23,509 nucleotides of DNA from IMG/VR virus record IMGVR_UViG_3300025151_000309, positions 1 through 23,509 of that record, one strand, 5' to 3'. The stretch is from a virus. Each line of letters starts with the position of its first letter. Positions within the stretch are counted from its first letter, which is position 1. A program made the translations under genes and the position numbers. Below, piece after piece: positions 6,469 through 15,634 of the stretch. Under the pieces are notes generated by a model. That model was given only the letters and a program-made list of their open reading frames with translations, was not told the origin of the DNA and did no database searches.

Positions 6469-9400
6469 CTGACTGCAATAACTCTAAGATCTGCAAAACG
6501 TGGAACTGCTGCTTGATCAGTTCCTGTGACTATAATTTTAATTCCATAGGCATTAAACAAGTCTAAATTATCAATACTGAATTCATAATCTAAAAATTCA
6601 CCATCTCTGCTTCTTGAAACAAATCTATCAGCACGACCATCATTCTTAGCTGCATCAACAACCAATAATCCTTCAGTCGTTTGTTTCAGATTTTTATAAC
6701 CTGGGAACAACTCATATGTTTGCTCAACTTCAGCAGAATCTGCTTTTCTTGTTGTATAAAGAACTCTAAAATCTGCACCCTTTGGTCTATCAGCAGAAAT
6801 GATAACTTTAAGTGAAGTTGCAGGATTCTCTAAGTTTATTATCCGAGAATAATATACAGAAGCATGTGGATCCTCTAATACAGTATTTACTCTATCATCA
6901 CCAGCAAAATTAGTAATTGGTTTATTGACACGATTAATATTTAAGATACTTGTTGCACTATCCAAATATAATATAGGTGACAGCATTCTATTTGGATCAT
7001 TAGACCTAAATGTAATTGCGGTTGTCAGTGATTTACTTCTAGGAAGACCTGTTAGATATTCAAGTTCATTTGGATTGGATGCAAGCATTCTTACAGAACT
7101 CAATGCATTTGCTTGATTCAATCGAACACGTTCAAATCCATTATCATTAAATGATATTTCGTCACCATCTACACTCGTAGCAGTTATAGTTCTAATTCTT
7201 GCACCAACATTAGTTTCCTCACCTGGAGCCAGTATATTATAAGATGGAATGATGGTATCAAACATAAAGTTTTGAGTTGCTGAAACTTTTCTTCCACCAA
7301 CTACCTTCTCATCATTGAATGAAAGTTGTGGATAACTATCAGATCCAACGGTTAAAGATCCATCTGTCTTTCTATTAGTTCCTTTTGCTGAGGTTCTATC
7401 AAATTTCAAATGATAACTATCAATTCCTATAGGATTAACAATAGAAGTTGTAATTCCACTAATTCTTCTTAATGAAACTCCACCAATTTCATACTTAATA
7501 ACTCTCTTATTGTTTTTATGTCTGATTGATTTTGTAGTATCCAGTGCTCTTCCATTAGATGCAATGGTTAAAGTTCCACTTCCAGTGCCTTCATATGCTA
7601 TTAATTCACCACCAATTTTAACATATCCAGGATTATCAGAACTTACAGGAACACCTTCAAAAGTAGCAAAGTTCGTAGAATCGACAACATTAATAGTGGT
7701 GGTTTCATCAGATGCAAGAGCTGCACTCAGTCTAGTGCGTGGAGTATCTGGTGAGATATTATCTATTACAAGTTTATTTGTAGTAGAATACATTCCATGA
7801 TTGTAGTGATTAACCTCCAAATATTCTCCGGTATTAACTCCTCCATCTGCTGAAGACGAAATAATGTGAGTTCCACCGATAGCAACAATAGTTGTAGCAT
7901 CACTATAATAACTTATTCCAATTCCAGAACCAGCAGTCTGAACTGCAAATTCATGTCCGGTTCCATTTGCACCAAATTCACCCTGAACATTTGTGAGATA
8001 TAATGTATCTTTTCCGGTAACTGCACTGATGGTTATTAGTGCATCTCTACCAGTTACAGATGAAGTTGTTGAAGTTTGAATACCGACAACATCTCCTACT
8101 TCATATCCACTTCCATCATTTGGATTTGTTGAATCATGTGTAACCCCAGTAATTACACCATTAGCATCTGTAGTAATCTTAACTTTTAAGTTCTCACCCT
8201 GACCAGTAACGTTATAAGTGCTAACGACTTCATTTGTGACACTTGCAGGATAGTTTGCTCCTGCTTCCGTCAGTGTTACACCAGTTACTGGACCACCAAT
8301 GGCAGAAACAATAGCAGAACCACCTCTACCATTAACACCCGCTAGTTTTCTACCAACGAAAATATCCTGATCAAATTGTGCATTAGTCGTTGTGACAATT
8401 CCAATTTTTCCAGTTTTTGGAAGAACTCTAATTGGATTGCGGGACAAAGGTCTATCTTGATTGGAAGTTGTATTTACTGGAGAATTATAGAAATATGCAG
8501 TTCCACGTTTTGCAGTAAACTGTGCCTTATAAAGTTTAAACTTCATATCTTGGTTCTGATCTGTAGTCCAAATAGAACCGTTTTGAGATTTAAAGAGAGA
8601 ACCAAGAGCAAATTGCTTGCTATAAATTACTTGATCAACATTAGGCAAATTCTGTGTATTTACAGTCTTATCACCCATAACAGCAGTCCACACTTCATAT
8701 TCATCACTCTGATCTGAGATCAAAACAATTGCATATTCTGCACCAGGTGCCAAGAAAATTGGTTCTGGGAATCTTACATTAGTAGCAACTTCTCCAGTAG
8801 ATGAAGTTTGAATAACCTGTGTTCTTGTTGGCACACCATCAACATTTATAGTTTCAAATGGTGTGAGAATTACTGGTTTTCCAATAGTTGTTAATGTTGG
8901 AGTTCCTAATTCAGTTGTTCTTACTTCAACTCTCAATGGAGCATTACCACTGTCAACAGTTGCAAAGAACAAGTCAACAGAAGTTAAAAATACTCCATTT
9001 ACATCATCATCCGTATCAATATCAGATTTAACCTGAATATTACCACCAACAGTAAATGTTTGTGCTAATGGGTCTGCATAAGTTTCTGTTGTAACTCTCT
9101 GAACTCTTTGAGTAGTGAGGTTGGTGTTCAGGTTGACTGTACTACTAATATTTGTTCTTGTTATTGCAGATGTTACTGTTGCTCTGAATTGCAGTAATGA
9201 TGCATTTGCAGTAAAGTTTGATTCTGCAAATGAAATTGTATTGCTTCCTGGAAGTCCTTTAGCATTTGATGGACTGGAAGTAAGACGATAGGTTTTAGTT
9301 CCAGTTGTCAATCTTACTTCAGGTCTTGGATTTTCGAAAGGATTTCTTATGAAGAAACAACCTTGTACATCACCATAGTTATCAGTAATTAATCTAATTC

Positions 9401-12400
9401 TCTTCACATAAGCAACTGCTCCACTAGTTTGACCGACCAATAAAGTTCCTTTCTCAACATACCCATTAAATTGGTTTGTTGCCGAACGTGCAAGTGAAGC
9501 AGTATCAACGTTCAGAACTGGTGAAGATGAACTGTAAGAATTACCTAAAGTTTCTGATGGTCTGTATGGATTGATATCGTATACATGTCTTGGATTTGTA
9601 AAAGTACCAAAACCACCATTAAAGAAGTTTTTTATTTTGTGATTGGGTGCGGCAACTCTAAGTCTAATTGTTTCTTCACCATCTGATGAAGTTCCAATAA
9701 CTGTTTCTCCAGGAGTAAATGCACCTGATGAACCTCTTCCACTTAGATCAAAATTTGGAGAAATTTCCAATAATTTTGGAACTACGTCAACATTACTTCT
9801 AAAATTAATAAACTGATAATATCTTGTATTTGGTTTAAGATTGGATCCTTTAAACTGATAGTTTCTGGATCTCATGAACCGTTCATCGGGTGTACCGACA
9901 ACCTCATTTCTAATAGTTGTATCAACTGTATCAAATGATCCAGTAGCAGTAGATGAACTACTGCTACTAGTAGTACCTGTTGTAGTTGTTACATCTCTAG
10001 ATGTTCTTCTAATCAATCTACCACGACCTCTCCTCACAGTTCTTCCCGCAACTCTTACTGAAGAAGTTAGATTTTGAGACAGATTATTAACTAGGTTTAC
10101 ATTATTTGTTCTAACTACCCCAAGATTGACATTATTATCTGGGAGTTGAACTGTTCTAGTCCATGAGTCAACTTCTGGGAATATATCAACTACACCATCA
10201 TATACGACAACTTGGAATGGGTTAACATTTTCAACCTTGGTAGCGAATGATTGCTCTAACCAATCAATTTCATCATATTTAAGGGTTAGTGCTTCACCCG
10301 TTTTTTGTATATTGCTATCAATTAATTCGAGAGCAGGAGAAGAGAATTTATCTCCTTCCAAATCTATGTTAAACATAGATACATTGTCTTCTGTTCCTAA
10401 TAAAGAATCTGAGGAATTAGATGCAATATTTGGATTCAATGTTCTAGTTTGTTCATCTACCAAAGTAGTTGAGTTGAAATCACCGGCATCTGATGCATCT
10501 GCAAAATCATCTACAAAGAATCCACTCTTAAACCTATCATTTCCATCAGCATCTCTAATTTGCAATGTTTGAGCATTTACCTCAAGTAAAGAGAGTGTAG
10601 TAACTTTTTCAAGAGACTCAACACGATTTTCGAGATCTGCAATATCTCTCATCGTATATCTTCTACTATCAGTTAATGTAATCTCAACATCTGATGGTTT
10701 ATAAAGATATGCTGGATATTCAATAACACCCAACTCCAAGAAGTTATTTCCCAAATCTTCTGGTGGTTTTGGATTTTTGGAAGATTCTCCCATCTTAACA
10801 ATAAATTTACCATTCTTGTCTAAGAAGACTTTATCAATCCTTGGTAAATAGAATGTTTGATCAACAACAGATTGTTCTTCAGGTGCTAAAAGTCTAAAAC
10901 TAAGGCTATTAAATGTATTAGTTCTAGTAACAAAATCAAATGGAGATGCAGTTGCGGTTGTTGGATCAAAAACTGCTACTCTAGGTCTAAAATCAAGAGT
11001 ATCAGATGCTCTTATTGCCCCTCTTCTTCGTCTTCTAAGATTGGGAATATCATTTGTAAATCTTTCCTTATCATAACTATCAACAGTAAATACATCTCCA
11101 TCATCATTTGATGGGACGGTGTAATGATCAAAAACAATCATCAAACGTCTTGATGGTGCTTCTACACCTTGATTTCTTCTAATTCTAGAATAATCATAAT
11201 ATTCACTTTTTTGTCCTTTAAAAAGTTTATATGAGAGTGTAATATCCGAATAACTTCCAGGAGTGATTGAATCTAATGTGGTTGTGATATTAGATTCTTC
11301 AAATTTTATTGTTTCTCCTACAGAGAAAGTCTTACTATTTAAATAAACAACTCCTAAATCATTTCCACTACTAGTAGCCGCATCGGCAGGTATAGTAGTA
11401 TTATTAGAAACAATTCTTGCTACAGCACCACTGGTTGATCCAATAATATTTTCGCCAATTATTGCATTTGTTCCAACATTTGCTACGACCGGGAATGTGA
11501 AGACATCAAGAGAGGGATTCCCTGTATCTAAAGATTCATAAATTGCAATTACTTTAGCAACGTCTGGATAATTCAAAGATATATGTCTATCCTGAACTCT
11601 CAATCCAAAATATTTTACATAAGATAGTCCATCATTTTTTGTAGTTGCTATACCCGATCCAGATTCCGATAGTTTAGAACCACTTACAAAAATTACTCTA
11701 CTTCTGTCATAATTTTTAGTTTTACTCTGAATTCCGTTCTTAAGGGCAGTTACATTAACAACATTATTAGATGAGTTTGTTAATCCCTTTATAGTTACTA
11801 CACTTGAAGACTGACTAAAAGCATCTGATGATAGAGGTGCGATTACACCACTACTATTAGTTAAGGTAAATCTCTCTTGATCAAAATTGACCCAAGATGA
11901 ATTAGTTGGTATTCCAGTAAGGTCAGAAGTATTTACTGTAAGAGTATTGCCAGATATAGACTTTCCTGTTATTTGATCAATAAAATACAACTGTGAAGAT
12001 GATAAGTCTAATGCAGATGTATTATCTTCTGGTAATTCAGCAAACAATGCACCATTTCCTCTAATAATAGGTGCACCCAATGTTGCTCTGGTTACAAGAT
12101 TAGAACCAGTCACAAGAGTACCATCAAAAACACCAGCAACAGAAGCAATTGCCTCCAATTCCAATGAAGTTCCACCTGCTCCAACTGTTTTAACTTTATT
12201 GAAAGTTTCTACAGTTTGTCCTTCTTTCTGATATCTAACAATAGTGCTGGTGGAAATGCCCGTAAATGGGATAGGTCCCATCGTCATCGTAGAAACACCT
12301 GCAGAAGCAACTTGAATCTTTACATTTCTATTACTAACAGGAATTCTGAATGATTCTAAAATTGAGTTAGCAGTAAAATCTGTTCCGGTTGAGTGTGGGT

Positions 12401-14015
12401 TAGTTTGTTTTACTGATTTAATATTTTGTGTATTATATGCTAATGTAGATACAACAGTTTTATGAGAATTTTTTCCATTAATAACTAATTCTTCACCTTT
12501 TGCAAAATTGCCAGAAGTTTGTCTGACAAAGAAACGTGAACCAACATTATTTCCAGTTACAAATCCAGTTGCACCACTACTTTTACCGTATACACGATCT
12601 GATTCTGTAACTGTAAGCTCACTATTTACAACGATGTCAGTATATGTTTGAATGTCAAAAAGTCTTAAATCAAAACTGGTTGCATCGTCTGAATATGCAG
12701 CATCAGTAACATTGAAGGAATATACTCTTGCTTGTCCGATTACAACTCCACCTTGATTGAGTTGTCCATATAAATCAACAGTTTTTCTGAGTGCAGGAAC
12801 ATTAGTTACTGTATTAACTCTCAGAAGATTCCCCATATTGAAAGGAACCGATACATTCTTTATAGTATCAGTGTCTCTGGGTTTTTCTACATCAAGAATG
12901 CTTTCTACACCTTTTGCAATATCATAACCACTAACGTATGCTTTACCCTCAGATATTTTTATTGATGCTAAATCATCTGATGGGTCGTTTCCTTCATCAG
13001 TCTTTTCAGTATCAAGGAAAGTTCCATTATTACCTAATCTATCATTTAAAGAATCTTCTACATTAATATCAAATGGTCTTACTGTATAGTTACCAGACTC
13101 ATCAAAAGTTCTATCTGCAAGATAATCACGGATTAAGTTATAACTTGTCTTGGTTGTAACTTTCTTTAGTTTACCTTCTCTAACTCTTAATAATTCTACA
13201 AAATTAGTATCATTTGTATCATCTAAACTTCTCTTCGATAAAGATAAAGTTATTCTTAATCTGTCTGCTCCAGGTGATGCAAAATTAGAGAAACCCTTTG
13301 CATTATCATACAATGACTCATCTTCTTTTGCATTAACAATAGTTTCTGAAATCTGAAGTCCAATTCTATATGATGGAGTATTTGTATAATAATCTAAAAG
13401 AATTGTTTCTTGGGCAACTTTTACGAAGTAACCTCTAATAAAATAAACTCCTTCTCCAATAGAAGCTGCAGAACCTATAGCAGTTGATTCTGAAGAAATT
13501 GAAGACGCAAAAGGAGAACCTGCAACTATAGTAGTATTACCATATACTATATTTTCTGTGCTTGAAAGTGTTTCTCCGTCTAAAAATTGTGTAAACTCAA
13601 AATTTTCATCTGATCCCAAATATTTGACATATAACGTGATATATTCTACATCATCACTTTCAGTTGGAAGAACAACTTTCTGAACTTTTGCTGTAATTCC
13701 AGAAATATCTCCCGATATAGTTTTTCCAACTAACTCATCGACATACAAAGAAACATCAACACCGGATTGAACAGCATTTAATTTTACTGCATAAAATTGT
13801 CCATCAAATGCAATATTTCCTGGGATTACTACAGATCCCTCTTTGAACATGTGCGTTCCAAACTCTTGCACTTGATTCTGAAGAATCGATTGCAGAGTAG
13901 TTAATTCCCTAGACTGAATAGGATATCCTGGTTTAAATAAAACTTTTAAAAAGTTCTTTGATGAATCAAAATCATCATAATATGGACTGATGTTTAAATT
14001 TGTTTTTTGCGACAT
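6465..14015 (-). CDS. Giant DUF4815-type virion protein, probable baseplate/tail-fibre component
   Basis: The 2516-residue protein opens with MSQKTNLNISPYYDDFDSSK and then FKPGYPIQSRELTTLQSILQ, the signature of the DUF4815 family of large phage virion proteins. Further family landmarks are DTLDFRPR near residue 1005, FMRSRNYQF with LKPNTRYYQF near 1380-1400, DPLAQTF near 1655, YEVWTAVMGD near 1765 and LGSLFKSQNGSIWT shortly after. Inserted modules include GET/SGA-type units (near 480, 860 and 1525), a GSGYEVGD unit near 1965 and an ERG-H-like unit near 2150-2170. An Arg-rich stretch followed by poly-Ser lies at 1327-1355. It follows gp8 by six bases, where T4 has genes 9-12, so it may supply the peripheral baseplate and receptor-contact functions of those genes; that replacement is inference. 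No signal peptide, membrane segment or enzymatic motif is seen. Confidence 0.9.
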   Translation of the reverse strand: MSQKTNLNISPYYDDFDSSKNFLKVLFKPGYPIQSRELTTLQSILQNQVQEFGTHMFKEGSVVIPGNIAFDGQFYAVKLNAVQSGVDVSLYVDELVGKTISGDISGITAKVQKVVLPTESDDVEYITLYVKYLGSDENFEFTQFLDGETLSSTENIVYGNTTIVAGSPFASSISSESTAIGSAASIGEGVYFIRGYFVKVAQETILLDYYTNTPSYRIGLQISETIVNAKEDESLYDNAKGFSNFASPGADRLRITLSLSKRSLDDTNDTNFVELLRVREGKLKKVTTKTSYNLIRDYLADRTFDESGNYTVRPFDINVEDSLNDRLGNNGTFLDTEKTDEGNDPSDDLASIKISEGKAYVSGYDIAKGVESILDVEKPRDTDTIKNVSVPFNMGNLLRVNTVTNVPALRKTVDLYGQLNQGGVVIGQARVYSFNVTDAAYSDDATSFDLRLFDIQTYTDIVVNSELTVTESDRVYGKSSGATGFVTGNNVGSRFFVRQTSGNFAKGEELVINGKNSHKTVVSTLAYNTQNIKSVKQTNPHSTGTDFTANSILESFRIPVSNRNVKIQVASAGVSTMTMGPIPFTGISTSTIVRYQKEGQTVETFNKVKTVGAGGTSLELEAIASVAGVFDGTLVTGSNLVTRATLGAPIIRGNGALFAELPEDNTSALDLSSSQLYFIDQITGKSISGNTLTVNTSDLTGIPTNSSWVNFDQERFTLTNSSGVIAPLSSDAFSQSSSVVTIKGLTNSSNNVVNVTALKNGIQSKTKNYDRSRVIFVSGSKLSESGSGIATTKNDGLSYVKYFGLRVQDRHISLNYPDVAKVIAIYESLDTGNPSLDVFTFPVVANVGTNAIIGENIIGSTSGAVARIVSNNTTIPADAATSSGNDLGVVYLNSKTFSVGETIKFEESNITTTLDSITPGSYSDITLSYKLFKGQKSEYYDYSRIRRNQGVEAPSRRLMIVFDHYTVPSNDDGDVFTVDSYDKERFTNDIPNLRRRRRGAIRASDTLDFRPRVAVFDPTTATASPFDFVTRTNTFNSLSFRLLAPEEQSVVDQTFYLPRIDKVFLDKNGKFIVKMGESSKNPKPPEDLGNNFLELGVIEYPAYLYKPSDVEITLTDSRRYTMRDIADLENRVESLEKVTTLSLLEVNAQTLQIRDADGNDRFKSGFFVDDFADASDAGDFNSTTLVDEQTRTLNPNIASNSSDSLLGTEDNVSMFNIDLEGDKFSSPALELIDSNIQKTGEALTLKYDEIDWLEQSFATKVENVNPFQVVVYDGVVDIFPEVDSWTRTVQLPDNNVNLGVVRTNNVNLVNNLSQNLTSSVRVAGRTVRRGRGRLIRRTSRDVTTTTGTTSSSSSSTATGSFDTVDTTIRNEVVGTPDERFMRSRNYQFKGSNLKPNTRYYQFINFRSNVDVVPKLLEISPNFDLSGRGSSGAFTPGETVIGTSSDGEETIRLRVAAPNHKIKNFFNGGFGTFTNPRHVYDINPYRPSETLGNSYSSSSPVLNVDTASLARSATNQFNGYVEKGTLLVGQTSGAVAYVKRIRLITDNYGDVQGCFFIRNPFENPRPEVRLTTGTKTYRLTSSPSNAKGLPGSNTISFAESNFTANASLLQFRATVTSAITRTNISSTVNLNTNLTTQRVQRVTTETYADPLAQTFTVGGNIQVKSDIDTDDDVNGVFLTSVDLFFATVDSGNAPLRVEVRTTELGTPTLTTIGKPVILTPFETINVDGVPTRTQVIQTSSTGEVATNVRFPEPIFLAPGAEYAIVLISDQSDEYEVWTAVMGDKTVNTQNLPNVDQVIYSKQFALGSLFKSQNGSIWTTDQNQDMKFKLYKAQFTAKRGTAYFYNSPVNTTSNQDRPLSRNPIRVLPKTGKIGIVTTTNAQFDQDIFVGRKLAGVNGRGGSAIVSAIGGPVTGVTLTEAGANYPASVTNEVVSTYNVTGQGENLKVKITTDANGVITGVTHDSTNPNDGSGYEVGDVVGIQTSTTSSVTGRDALITISAVTGKDTLYLTNVQGEFGANGTGHEFAVQTAGSGIGISYYSDATTIVAIGGTHIISSSADGGVNTGEYLEVNHYNHGMYSTTNKLVIDNISPDTPRTRLSAALASDETTTINVVDSTNFATFEGVPVSSDNPGYVKIGGELIAYEGTGSGTLTIASNGRALDTTKSIRHKNNKRVIKYEIGGVSLRRISGITTSIVNPIGIDSYHLKFDRTSAKGTNRKTDGSLTVGSDSYPQLSFNDEKVVGGRKVSATQNFMFDTIIPSYNILAPGEETNVGARIRTITATSVDGDEISFNDNGFERVRLNQANALSSVRMLASNPNELEYLTGLPRSKSLTTAITFRSNDPNRMLSPILYLDSATSILNINRVNKPITNFAGDDRVNTVLEDPHASVYYSRIINLENPATSLKVIISADRPKGADFRVLYTTRKADSAEVEQTYELFPGYKNLKQTTEGLLVVDAAKNDGRADRFVSRSRDGEFLDYEFSIDNLDLFNAYGIKIIVTGTDQAAVPRFADLRVIAVR
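9951..10037 (-). other. Arg-rich plus poly-Thr/Ser linker within the DUF4815 giant
   Basis: Residues 1327-1355 begin VRRGRGRLIRRTSRDV (seven arginines in sixteen residues) and continue TTTTGTTSSSSSS. The serine run is encoded with mixed codons (AGT, AGC, TCA, TCT), so it is not a simple triplet slippage tract. It precedes the conserved FMRSRN/LKPNT domain and probably acts as a flexible hinge; the basic half might contact DNA, lipopolysaccharide or acidic protein surfaces. Confidence 0.8.
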
Positions 14016-14021
14016 TTTTCT

Positions 14022-15605
14022 TTAGAATTCCAGAATAATTTTAACGTCTTCTTTTTGTCTAGAGTCTCTTGTGACAAGAGAACGATTATCAATGTAAATA
14101 ATATCTCCCGTGTTTTTATTTATCTCTGGATCAGCAACCCCTCCAGTAAAAGTAACACCTAAACTGACCTGTTTGTCTCCAATTGATGTTGTAATTCCAG
14201 AGAATGCTATATCAACTCCAGCAGAGATATTACCCTCAATATTAAAAGTAGTTGAAGCAAAACTAACTATATTTGCAGTTGAACTTGTATTTACAGAATC
14301 AGTTTGATCAACAGTATTTGCAAATGCTCTTGATCTATCTTGATAATACTTTAAGACCTTTGTTTCTGTATCATATGATGCAATATACCCTCTTGCTTCA
14401 CCATCTGCAGTGGTTTGAGATATTGCTGCTCCTACAACTGGTGTTCCTGTAAAGGATTGAACCAATTTAATTGCTCCCAAAGAAGAATATTCATTAGCAG
14501 TATAGATTGTTTTTGAATTGTACTTTTCTGGATTCTTTACAATTCCAATTTGAGCAAATTTAGTATCAGTTGGAAAATCTTTTGTTGAGTCATCAAATCT
14601 TGAATATACAAGAACTCTATCAGAACCCAATTCACTATAAACATCATATCCATGTCCTCTAGATGGAGGAATTATTGGAATGAGTTTTGCTTGATCTCCT
14701 GCAGGAATTGTAGTATTAGAAGCATGTTGGAAATCTACAATTCCAAATGTATATCCGGATCCACCAGCAACAACAGTTGCTTTTGTAATAGATCCACTTG
14801 TATCAACTTCAATATTTACTTTTGCTCCGGTTCCATCACCTTTAATATCATAAGTTCCTGCAGTATAAACACCCTTTCCACCATCAGCAATATAGACAGT
14901 TTTTATTTGATTGTTATTTACAGTAGAATCTCCAGCATCTCTTACACTTTGTATTTGAAAGTCCGTAGAAGTTGACCAATCATTTGGAAGAACGATATAT
15001 TCAGTAGAATCAAATTTGATAATATCACTTGGAGAAATAGTAAATAAGTATTTCCAAATATACCCATCATTACTTACTCCAGCAGCTGAAGGTTCTAAAT
15101 CAGTAAAAGTTGGTTCATCCTGTGAATTGTTTCCAGTAAGATTTGATCCTAAACTTTCAATAGGACCATGAGATCCATTTTGAAGGCAGATATAAACTCT
15201 AAAATCTTTATTTACAACAAAATAATTGCTATCATAAAGTCTTGCAGACTGAGAATTTGGTGACTTATTTGATCCACTATAATCATGCCGATACATGTCG
15301 TATCGAGTATTTACTGTCCAAGAAACTTTTCTTACAACCCTTCTTACATTGGAACTGTTTAATTTTTTTCCAAATAGTGCAGTATTTCTATAATGACTCA
15401 AATACTGTTGATTATCGACCGGACTTGGAGGAGTTGACGGAGTATCCCCCCAAGTCGTGGTTCGTCCAAACCCAACAGCACTTCCAGTCTCTCCTGGATT
15501 GGAAAGACCAAGGAAAACATAATATGAATTATTTGCATCCAATACAGAATCTACAAAATTATTAGCATTCGCAATTCTAAATTGGTCTGTTACTATAGCA
15601 GCCAT
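14022..15605 (-). CDS. gp8: Baseplate wedge subunit, T4 gp8-like, with insertions
   Basis: The 527-residue protein is recognisable as gp8, which in T4 binds as a dimer to the gp10-gp7 wedge complex before gp6 joins. Shared landmarks are AIVTDQFRIANANNFVDSV at the N-terminus (T4: AIVTSKFRTEKMLNFYNSI), VFLGLSNPGET with TTTWGD (T4 ITFGRSEPW), NDGYIWKYLFTISPSD near residue 179 (T4 GDGYVWEYLFEIPPD), EYIVLPNDW near 202 (T4 EYIVVPWPEE), QIGIVKNPE near 352 (T4 QISIITNPLE) and the C-terminal GDIIYIDNRS ... KIILEF (T4 GEMIYMENRP ... NILFTF). T4 gp8 has 334 residues; the extra length lies about residues 230-310, which hold a GGSGYTFG unit, and about 380-485. A perfect late promoter lies 17 bases upstream of the ATG, and no Shine-Dalgarno sequence is visible. 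Confidence 0.93.
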   Translation of the reverse strand: MAAIVTDQFRIANANNFVDSVLDANNSYYVFLGLSNPGETGSAVGFGRTTTWGDTPSTPPSPVDNQQYLSHYRNTALFGKKLNSSNVRRVVRKVSWTVNTRYDMYRHDYSGSNKSPNSQSARLYDSNYFVVNKDFRVYICLQNGSHGPIESLGSNLTGNNSQDEPTFTDLEPSAAGVSNDGYIWKYLFTISPSDIIKFDSTEYIVLPNDWSTSTDFQIQSVRDAGDSTVNNNQIKTVYIADGGKGVYTAGTYDIKGDGTGAKVNIEVDTSGSITKATVVAGGSGYTFGIVDFQHASNTTIPAGDQAKLIPIIPPSRGHGYDVYSELGSDRVLVYSRFDDSTKDFPTDTKFAQIGIVKNPEKYNSKTIYTANEYSSLGAIKLVQSFTGTPVVGAAISQTTADGEARGYIASYDTETKVLKYYQDRSRAFANTVDQTDSVNTSSTANIVSFASTTFNIEGNISAGVDIAFSGITTSIGDKQVSLGVTFTGGVADPEINKNTGDIIYIDNRSLVTRDSRQKEDVKIILEF

Positions 15606-15622
15606 ATTACACAGTTTTTAGA

Positions 15623-15630
15623 TATTTATA
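15623..15630 (-). promoter_or_regulatory. T4-type late promoter (TATAAATA) for gp8
   Basis: A perfect TATAAATA sits in the 29-base gap between the giant upstream gene and gp8, with 17 bases between it and the gp8 ATG. If transcription starts about six bases downstream, as at T4 late promoters, the leader would be only about 11 bases and would lack a Shine-Dalgarno sequence. It should drive gp8, the DUF4815 giant and the 64-residue gene. Confidence 0.9.
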
Positions 15631-15634
15631 TTGT

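Noticed and set aside
4142-14033. GAATTCTAA at the ends of both gp8 and the fibre gene as a conserved junction element.
   Set aside because: Two nine-base matches that both encode Glu-Phe-stop are more simply explained by chance and common C-terminal residues.
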